Shown: positions 1 through 4,877 of the stretch, piece by piece
Position numbering within the stretch: the first letter of the stretch is position 1
Layout of the letters: each line of letters opens with the position of its first letter
Source of the DNA: JAIVHC01 sp049975505
Lineage (GTDB): Bacteria; Desulfobacterota; Desulfuromonadia; Desulfuromonadales; Desulfuromonadaceae
Direction: 5' to 3'
NCBI GenBank assembly: GCA_049975505.1
Contig: JBNGCY010000090.1
Location: 1 to 8,077, forward strand
Length of the DNA: 8,077 nucleotides
Notes under the pieces: generated by a model
What the model was told of the DNA's origin: nothing
Database searches by the model: none
Seen by the model: only the letters and a program-made list of their open reading frames with translations
Program-made: the position numbers and the translations under genes

Positions 1-1
1 C

Positions 2-430
2 GCCCTGCAGGGTATGAGCGGGGTCAGCGCAGCCACTGTATCCTTTGCGAAGAGAGGGGCAGGAACTCCGGCACTGTTGCAGGTGTGCGCCTTTGATAGC
101 AAACCCGACAGCCGCAGCTTCAATCTTTCTCCTAAAGGCGGCACTCCGATTGACAAGGCACTCTGGTATGCCAGAGCAGCTCTTCTGCAGCGCCCCGAGC
201 CCAGAAAGATCATCCTGCTTCTCACAGACGGACATCCTTCCAGTGCCAGCAGGTGCGAAGCGGCGACATGGCGCTGTTACAAGGACGGTATCGAGATCGC
301 TGCGCTGGGTATAGATACGAACGCGGTAATGCAGTACTGGAGGAACAGCTGCGTGATAAGCGATGTAAGTACACTACCGCAGGCGATGTTCGCTATGATG
401 GAGAAGTTGAAACCCGGAGTGGCTGCGTAG
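2..430 (+). CDS. VWA-domain protein, C-terminal part (5' end outside window)
   Basis: The frame is open from base 2 to a TAG at 428-430, so the gene starts before the window. The ATG at 14 lies inside the VWA fold and is not a credible start: the residues around it (LQGMSGVSAATVSFA) fit the second beta strand. Visible VWA features are the GGTP loop, whose threonine usually binds the MIDAS metal, followed by an amphipathic helix, and then the IILLLTDGHPSS strand and loop carrying the second MIDAS aspartate. The first MIDAS motif (DxSxS) would lie upstream of the window. VWA domains of this CobT/NorD-like type usually work with a MoxR-type AAA+ ATPase in metal insertion or complex remodelling, but no partner is visible. 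The protein ends soon after the domain, with a final helix near MFAMMEKLKPG. The VWA call is secure; the specific role is unknown. Confidence 0.8.
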   Translation, partial: ALQGMSGVSAATVSFAKRGAGTPALLQVCAFDSKPDSRSFNLSPKGGTPIDKALWYARAALLQRPEPRKIILLLTDGHPSSASRCEAATWRCYKDGIEIAALGIDTNAVMQYWRNSCVISDVSTLPQAMFAMMEKLKPGVAA

Positions 431-507
431 CGCAAGATTTTATCCAGGTTGGATAATGCGTAGGAATATGAAAACAGTAAAGATGAAGACAAGCAGATCG
501 GAAAGGG

Positions 508-548
508 AGGGAGCCCCAGCTCCCTCTTCTCCCCTGCATTTTTTTTTT
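508..548 (+). terminator. Hairpin plus T-run downstream of the VWA gene
   Basis: A 7-bp perfect stem (AGGGAGC 508-514, GCTCCCT 519-525) has a 4-base loop. A run of ten T lies at 539-548, 13 bases after the stem. The distance is longer than in a textbook intrinsic terminator, so a C-rich linker or an alternative longer fold would be needed. It lies about 80 bases after the VWA stop and about 160 bases after the integrase stop on the other strand, so it could end transcription in either direction. Function is inferred from position and shape. Confidence 0.45.
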
Positions 549-567
549 AGCTGTGCAACCCGAGCCT

Positions 568-629
568 GTCCCTATCTAATCTGGCTTTACACTGAATACG
601 TGAGGCTTGGCCTCACAGGGCATAGGGAC
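568..629. repeat. Nested inverted repeats beyond the integrase 3' end
   Basis: An 8-bp perfect inverted repeat (GTCCCTAT 568-575 and ATAGGGAC 622-629) encloses a tight hairpin with a 7-bp stem (GTGAGGC 600-606, GCCTCAC 610-616) and a TTG loop. No T-run follows on either strand. The block lies between the VWA gene and the integrase stop, where the attachment site of an integrase element is often found. No tRNA gene is recognisable here and no second att copy is visible, so an att role is only a suggestion. Confidence 0.4.
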
Positions 630-671
630 TTTGGCATGTGCTAAATGGGATGAAACTGCAGAACTAAGCCA

Positions 672-1898
672 TCAGGCTGCGGTACCTTCGTCCGTATCTG
701 CCGGTGTCTTAACACTCAGCAGAGGCATATTCTTCACATCCGCCGGGATCACCTTGCCCAGAGGGAGCAAGGTAGCAGCGGTGTTGGCTGCCGAGATCAG
801 TGATTCCTGCGACAGATGGCTGTAGCGCTGAGTGGTCTTCACCTGGGTGTGCCCGAGGATATTCTGCACCTCGTAGAGGCTGCGCCCACTGTTGATAAGA
901 AACGACGCGAACGAGTGGCGCAGGTCATGGATGCGTACATCAGCCAGCCCTGCTCTCTTGCGTGCCGTATCCCAGGAGTTGAATATCTGCACATAGGGCT
1001 CACCTGTCACGGGACTGGGGAACAAATAGGGGTTATCCTCAGTGCGCGGGAGAGTCTCCAACAGGCGCATAACGCTATCACTAAGGGGCACATGCCGGGT
1101 CTTGCCCGACTTGTTGAACTCGATACTCCAGATTCGCTGCTCTAAGTCAAAATCCGTCCACTTCGCATTCAGTACCTCGTTTTTTCGCGCCCCGGTTAAG
1201 AGCAGCATGGTGATGATGTACTTAAGGTGCTTTGACTCAGAGCGCTCCAGGGCCTCAAACAGGCGCAGCGCCTCCTTCTGATTCAAATAGCGCTCGCGCT
1301 TGTTGTTCTCCTGATACAGGTCAATGCCTGCAGAAGGATTGCTGGTTATCCCCGGCACATCCCACTTAAGGGCGCAGTTAAAGATATACCGGCACAAAAT
1401 GATAATCCGGTTCGTAGATCCGGGCTTGTGCGTACTACGGTGAGCACTGAACAGACCGATAAGGTCCATACGTTTAACCTGATCCAGGTGCTTATGCCCT
1501 AAGGCGGGAAGAATGTGGTTACGCAGCAGGCATTCATCCGTCTTCCAAGAGCGCTTATAGCTCTTAACATACGGCAGATACATCTCCTGCACAAATTCAG
1601 CGAACGTCGGAACCTGCTTACGTCCATCCCGCGCCAGAAACGGATCTTCCCCTCTGAGGATAAGCGCCTGATACTCCTGTGCCAGCTCCCGCGCATCGCT
1701 TAGTTTGACCCGCCGCGCATCCACGATCTTGCGCTGACGCGTAGAGCCATGCGCATCGCGATAGCGTAGATGATACGCCATGCTCGAGCTACGCACCTCC
1801 AGCACCAACCCCGGGCACACGCTGTCATAGTACACCTTGCGCCCCTGTGCGCCATCGCAGCGCTCAACAAATCGTTGTGTCAACTTGATTTTTGCCAT
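672..1898 (-). CDS. Tyrosine recombinase/integrase, P4-type
   Basis: This is a 408-residue site-specific recombinase, typical in length for P4-like integrases. Residues about 1-90 resemble the DUF4102 arm-binding domain (YYDSVCPGLVLEV, LSDARELAQEY). Residues about 98-190 form the SAM-like core-binding domain, and about 200-375 the catalytic domain. All catalytic residues are visible: R238 in TGARKNEVL, K263 in NKSGK, H324 and R327 in HDLRHSF, H350 in LGHTQ, and the nucleophile Y359 in TTQRYSHL. It should therefore be active. The start at 1898 is chosen because AAGGAG lies 6 bases upstream; a 13-residue extension to 1937 is possible but has no such site. The gene diverges from the XRE regulator across a 64-bp gap. 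Such enzymes integrate and excise islands, often at tRNA 3' ends, but none is seen nearby. Confidence 0.95.
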   Translation of the reverse strand: MAKIKLTQRFVERCDGAQGRKVYYDSVCPGLVLEVRSSSMAYHLRYRDAHGSTRQRKIVDARRVKLSDARELAQEYQALILRGEDPFLARDGRKQVPTFAEFVQEMYLPYVKSYKRSWKTDECLLRNHILPALGHKHLDQVKRMDLIGLFSAHRSTHKPGSTNRIIILCRYIFNCALKWDVPGITSNPSAGIDLYQENNKRERYLNQKEALRLFEALERSESKHLKYIITMLLLTGARKNEVLNAKWTDFDLEQRIWSIEFNKSGKTRHVPLSDSVMRLLETLPRTEDNPYLFPSPVTGEPYVQIFNSWDTARKRAGLADVRIHDLRHSFASFLINSGRSLYEVQNILGHTQVKTTQRYSHLSQESLISAANTAATLLPLGKVIPADVKNMPLLSVKTPADTDEGTAA

Positions 1899-1962
1899 AG
1901 AATACTCCTTTGAATAGTTGGTTGGAAAAAATAACAATACTGAAAACCTGGGAGCACATTAC
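1899..1962. promoter_or_regulatory. Divergent control region between integrase and XRE gene
   Basis: This 64-bp gap must hold start signals for both genes. For the XRE gene a weak sigma-70-like pair is visible: TTGAAT at 1910-1915 and AACAAT at 1933-1938 with a 17-base spacer. GGGAG at 1950-1954 is its ribosome binding site, 8 bases before the ATG. The candidate -35 box overlaps the integrase ribosome binding site on the opposite strand, so a protein bound here could affect both genes. No convincing promoter was found for the integrase. Autoregulation by the XRE protein is inferred from layout only. Confidence 0.4.
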
Positions 1963-2337
1963 ATGATGCATGATGAATACACAAGGCATAATTTTCCCCA
2001 TAGAGAAGAAAAATATAAAACGCGCATGGCTCTGCTGGTACGCGGGTTACGCAACTTCTTCGGCTTAACGCAGAATGAACTGTCAGAGATATCCCATGTC
2101 TCCAGACCTACCTTAAGCCGGATGGAGAAGCTCGAGGATCCAGAGAAGAAGCGCCTGGAGACGATCGATCAGATTCTGATGAGTTTCGCGGATATGGGCG
2201 TGCACGTGGGTTTTATCGGGGATAAGATTCAGCTGACATTTGAGGCGCAGGCGTTTGAGGAAGCGGAGAGAAAGCTGAAGGGCAGGGAGAAAGAGGCCCT
2301 TCGCAAGAAGGTTGAGAAGAACGTGAAAACGCTGTGA
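1963..2337 (+). CDS. XRE-family helix-turn-helix transcriptional regulator
   Basis: This is a small 124-residue DNA-binding protein. A five-helix XRE/Cro-like domain spans about residues 21-78, with the helix-turn-helix at 36-55 (LTQNELSEIS, then VSRPTLSRMEK as recognition helix). The C-terminal tail from about 92 is strongly charged and helical (KLKGREKEALRKKVEKN). The ATG at 1963 is chosen because GGGAG precedes it by 8 bases; an in-frame TTG at 1918 would add 15 residues but has no ribosome binding site. It is transcribed away from the integrase, a common arrangement in integrated elements where the regulator controls integrase expression. It could instead be an orphan HipB-like antitoxin, but no HipA-like or other toxin partner follows. 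The fold is secure; the target is inferred. Confidence 0.85.
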   Translation: MMHDEYTRHNFPHREEKYKTRMALLVRGLRNFFGLTQNELSEISHVSRPTLSRMEKLEDPEKKRLETIDQILMSFADMGVHVGFIGDKIQLTFEAQAFEEAERKLKGREKEALRKKVEKNVKTL

Positions 2338-2351
2338 GGCGAATAAGTATA

Positions 2352-2427
2352 CCAGGTTAAAGGTACAAGGTGCCAGGTACAAGGCCAGGCCTTACCTTGA
2401 ACCTGAATCCTTGTACCTTGCACCTTT
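2352..2427. repeat. Heptad-built palindrome in a convergent gap
   Basis: Five consecutive 7-bp units related to CAAGGTA run from 2352 to 2386. Five related units in inverse orientation (TACCTTG-like) run from 2393 to 2427. The centre is the self-complementary AGGCCT at 2387-2392. Folding about the centre at 2389.5 pairs 28 of 38 positions, including an unbroken 11-bp block (2360-2370 with 2409-2419). Less regular CCTT-containing units continue to about 2440, into the last codons of the minus-strand gene. It lies between two convergent genes, so it may act as a bidirectional transcription barrier. The 7-bp periodicity is not needed for that and suggests a repeat family of its own. Confidence 0.75.
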
Positions 2428-2430
2428 CCC

Positions 2431-3972
2431 TTACACCTTCTCCCACTCGAAGGAGGAGATGTTGCGCTTGGCGGAGTCGAAGTGGATGCCGATGAGGTAG
2501 ATGTCTTTGCCCTGATCCTGGTATTTGAGGTGGTACTCCTTCTGTTTTATCTGCTCCAGGGCGTTGGCGCTGTCATCTACCTTGAACTCCAGGATGTAGA
2601 TGGCGTTGTCCATCCTTACACTTAAATCAATGCGTCCGGTGCTGGTTACATCTTCAGCAGTTAGATCGAGCCCAAGGCTGGCAAAGAAAGCGTAGACCAC
2701 ACTGGCATAGAAACCTTCGTAGGCGCTTATAGTATTTTTGGTGTAGTTGGTATGAGGAATGGAGGCGAACAATGCAGTGAGGGTATGCTCTAAAGCATCC
2801 GGATCTGCAGCGCTCAAATCCTTGAACAACCGGGTTTGCAGCTGAGCTTTTTCAGTACCCGGGGTAGTGAGTTGACCTAAGATGAAGTCATTGAAGGAAA
2901 ACCTGGTCTCCAGATTGGGAAAGCTCAGCACATACATGGTCATGGCACCAACCATTTCCATGCTCTCAATGGTGAGATATCCGGACTGAAACAGGATAGG
3001 CTCGAGTGCGATATTATCAACGTCGTAGCTATCGATAAGTCCTTTGCTGACTTTGAGATTGTCCAACTGAGGTATGTAGTAATTGTTCTTCTCAATGAGC
3101 TTTATCAAGAAGCTCGGGGTTCCGGTGGCGAACCAGTAGTTGTCATAGACATGCCCGGAGTCGATAAAGAGCAACATATCAAACGGATTGTAGACCTTGT
3201 CCCCGAGGAAATTGTAACCGTTGTACCATTCGCGTACCTTCTCCATATCTACACCAGCCAGATGGTCAGCGAAGACGGTTTCCAGATCATTTTGGGTATA
3301 GCCACAGATGGTGGCGTAGCGTCCATCCAGGGTGATGTCTTTGAGATTGTTGAGTCCGCTGAATACAGAGACCTTGCTGAACTTGCTTACACCAGTGAGG
3401 AATGCGAATTTGATGTATTCATCACTATCCTTGATAGTTGTGTATAGATCCCTGAGCACCTCTCTTCCTTGCTTGGCGACCTCCGGTTGATCCAGGTTAT
3501 CCACAATGAGCTTATCGTACTCATCTGCCAGGATGACAACCTTACTGCCGAATTTCTCAAAAGCATCCATTATGAGTTGCTTGAAGCACCCGCCAATATC
3601 ATTTGGATTATTGCATTTGATTCCGAGAAGGCGCTGATTTATTTCCAGAATGCCGAGCACATCCTGCTTCATATCATCCAGATCACGCGCCACTCCGCCG
3701 AAGCTGATCTTTATCACCGGATAGGTGGTATCCCAGTCCCACTTATCGTAGATGTATAGCCCCTCGAAAAGCTCCTTGCGCCCCTCAAACAAAGCTTGCA
3801 GGGTAGACACCAGCATACTCTTGCCGAAGCGCCTGGGCCTGGAGAGGAAGTAATACTCCCCATTGTCGATCAGATGCTTTATCTGCTCGGTCTTGTCGAT
3901 ATACACATAATCGTCGCTGCGTATCTTTTCGAACGTCTGTATCCCTATGGGAAGTTTCTTCAGCTGGGCCAT
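2431..3972 (-). CDS. AAA-ATPase-like / PD-(D/E)XK nuclease-like protein (DUF1703 type)
   Basis: This 513-residue protein has the standard architecture of its family. The N-terminal AAA-ATPase-like domain (about 5-225) begins with the family signature LPIGIQTFEKIR and YVYIDKTEQI. Its P-loop is the family's altered form RPRRFGKS (45-52), not GxxxxGKS. Walker B is VVILADEYD (145-153), and FLTGVSKFS (191-199) follows in a sensor-like position. The C-terminal domain resembles a PD-(D/E)XK nuclease: D449 in GRIDL, E462 and K464 in ILEFK, and a later helix with YHLKY (480-484). All key acidic and lysine residues are present. The family is often multi-copy in accessory DNA and its biological role is not established. 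The start at 3972 has GGAGG 10 bases upstream; an ATG at 4008 would add 12 residues without such a site. It is convergent with the XRE gene and divergent from the surface-protein gene. Confidence 0.9.
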   Translation of the reverse strand: MAQLKKLPIGIQTFEKIRSDDYVYIDKTEQIKHLIDNGEYYFLSRPRRFGKSMLVSTLQALFEGRKELFEGLYIYDKWDWDTTYPVIKISFGGVARDLDDMKQDVLGILEINQRLLGIKCNNPNDIGGCFKQLIMDAFEKFGSKVVILADEYDKLIVDNLDQPEVAKQGREVLRDLYTTIKDSDEYIKFAFLTGVSKFSKVSVFSGLNNLKDITLDGRYATICGYTQNDLETVFADHLAGVDMEKVREWYNGYNFLGDKVYNPFDMLLFIDSGHVYDNYWFATGTPSFLIKLIEKNNYYIPQLDNLKVSKGLIDSYDVDNIALEPILFQSGYLTIESMEMVGAMTMYVLSFPNLETRFSFNDFILGQLTTPGTEKAQLQTRLFKDLSAADPDALEHTLTALFASIPHTNYTKNTISAYEGFYASVVYAFFASLGLDLTAEDVTSTGRIDLSVRMDNAIYILEFKVDDSANALEQIKQKEYHLKYQDQGKDIYLIGIHFDSAKRNISSFEWEKV

Positions 3973-4025
3973 GGCGTTTCTACCTCCGGTGTTACGAATG
4001 CAAAGCAATTTTATGCTGTACAGCT

Positions 4026-4054
4026 ATACTAACCCCAAGCGGCATAGTCTGCAA
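4026..4054 (-). promoter_or_regulatory. Candidate promoter of the AAA-ATPase/nuclease-like gene
   Basis: On the minus strand TTGCAG (4054-4049) and TAGTAT (4031-4026) are separated by 17 bases, about 54 bases upstream of the chosen start codon. Matches to the sigma-70 consensus are moderate (3/6 and 4/6), so this is a plausible but weak call. Confidence 0.3.
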
Positions 4055-4090
4055 TGCCTGCATAAAGAATGCAAAATCTTGTCTTGGCTG

Positions 4091-4110
4091 CATGCATTTC
4101 GCATGCGGGT
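4091..4110 (+). repeat. 20-bp direct repeat, copy 1
   Basis: CATGCATTTCGCATGCGGGT recurs at 4180-4199 with a single base change (C to G at the tenth position). Each copy contains ATGCAT and GCATGC, both self-complementary, so each could be a protein binding site. Both copies lie in the divergent gap upstream of the surface-protein gene. Confidence 0.7.
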
Positions 4111-4179
4111 AAATTTACGAAAAGTCCAAGTCTATAGGCCTCTATGCGCATCAAGGTGGCAAAAAGTTTGGCGCGTTCG

Positions 4180-4199
4180 CATGCATTTGGCATGCGGGT
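4180..4199 (+). repeat. 20-bp direct repeat, copy 2
   Basis: This is the second copy, 89 bases after the first and 19 of 20 bases identical to it. It ends four bases before the TGAATA/TATTCA dyads and about 75 bases before the surface-protein start, consistent with an operator or a recombination site. Neither role is proven. Confidence 0.7.
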
Positions 4200-4203
4200 T
4201 TTG

Positions 4204-4253
4204 TATTCATTGTGAATATGAAAATATGTTCCGTGTAAACTATTGAATATTCA
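4204..4253 (+). promoter_or_regulatory. TGAATA/TATTCA dyads upstream of the surface-protein gene
   Basis: TATTCA (4204-4209), a 3-base gap and TGAATA (4213-4218) form one dyad. TGAATATTCA (4244-4253) is a perfect 10-bp palindrome made of the same half-sites. The block ends about 20 bases before the predicted start codon and overlaps the AT-rich stretch where a promoter would lie; TTGTAT 4201-4206 with TATGTT 4225-4230 is a weak candidate with an 18-base spacer. It could be the operator of a regulator, identity unknown. Confidence 0.4.
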
Positions 4254-4274
4254 CAGGAAATCACAGGGTAGTCA

Positions 4275-4877
4275 TTGACCGGTACTTGGACGCTGACTGA
4301 AAATATCGAGACAATTACCGGTTCTAACGGTGATGATACATTCAATGCATACAGCAAGTTTAGTCAGGTTGGCCAGGTGCCCACTTTGCAATCAGGGGAC
4401 AATGTGAATGGCGAAGATGGTGTTGATACACTAGTTGCTGACCTGTTCGGTGGCACAGTTATTCCTACTTTGAATAGTGTGGAGAACCTAAACCTAAGCG
4501 ATTATGCTGCTGCTGGGAGTACACTTAACCTTAGCAGTGCCAAAGGTGTTGAGAGCGTAGACTACAGGCTGATTGTAGCATCAAGCACACTTGATGCTGT
4601 AGGTAGCGCCATCGATTTGAGTGCCACTAATATAACCGGCGACCGCGACATCACCCTTAGTTATCTTGCCGATGCAACTACTGGCGACAATGATCAGCAG
4701 ATTAACGTCACTGGCGCCGACTTAAATGACCTATTTATCAACTCATCCGGTGCAGTAGAAACCGTCACTATCAATGTTGGTCCAGGCGAAAGCAGTATTG
4801 ACGGCCTGTCCGGTACCGCTTTACGGTACCGCTTTAGACGATGGCATGACCAAGGTTGTAATTACTGGCGAAGGTGA
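4275..4877 (+). CDS. 5' fragment of the frameshifted surface protein
   Basis: This is the 200-codon frame from a TTG start. CAGGG ends 6 bases upstream, so initiation is possible but weak. Residues 1-183 are genuine family sequence, including TGSNGDDTFNA and NGEDGVDTLVA turns and the VENLNLSDYA strand typical of beta-strand-repeat proteins. The last 17 residues (RYRFRRWHDQ...) come from the wrong frame after the 13-bp duplication: they are basic and contain Cys and Trp, unlike the rest. If made, this product lacks the RTX block and the C-terminal secretion signal, so it should stay in the cell and is unlikely to work. Confidence 0.6.
   Translation: MTGTWTLTENIETITGSNGDDTFNAYSKFSQVGQVPTLQSGDNVNGEDGVDTLVADLFGGTVIPTLNSVENLNLSDYAAAGSTLNLSSAKGVESVDYRLIVASSTLDAVGSAIDLSATNITGDRDITLSYLADATTGDNDQQINVTGADLNDLFINSSGAVETVTINVGPGESSIDGLSGTALRYRFRRWHDQGCNYWRR

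Noticed and set aside
14..430. VWA gene starting at the ATG at 14.
   Set aside because: The frame is open to the window edge, and the ATG falls within the VWA fold after the expected first MIDAS motif.
456..644. Small plus-strand reading frame after the VWA gene (62 codons).
   Set aside because: It runs through the hairpin and the ten-T run, has no ribosome binding site, and its composition is not protein-like.
430..671. tRNA or tmRNA gene as integrase target.
   Set aside because: I could not find a cloverleaf, T-arm GTTCRA-type sequence or CCA end in this gap.
1963..2337. XRE protein as the antitoxin of a toxin-antitoxin pair.
   Set aside because: No toxin-like gene is adjacent on the same strand; the nearest genes are the divergent integrase and a convergent gene.
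3947..4246. Plus-strand frame in the gap before the surface protein, considered as its missing N-terminus.
   Set aside because: It is in a different frame, shows no S-layer or DUF4214 resemblance, and includes the 20-bp repeats. It looks like a chance frame.
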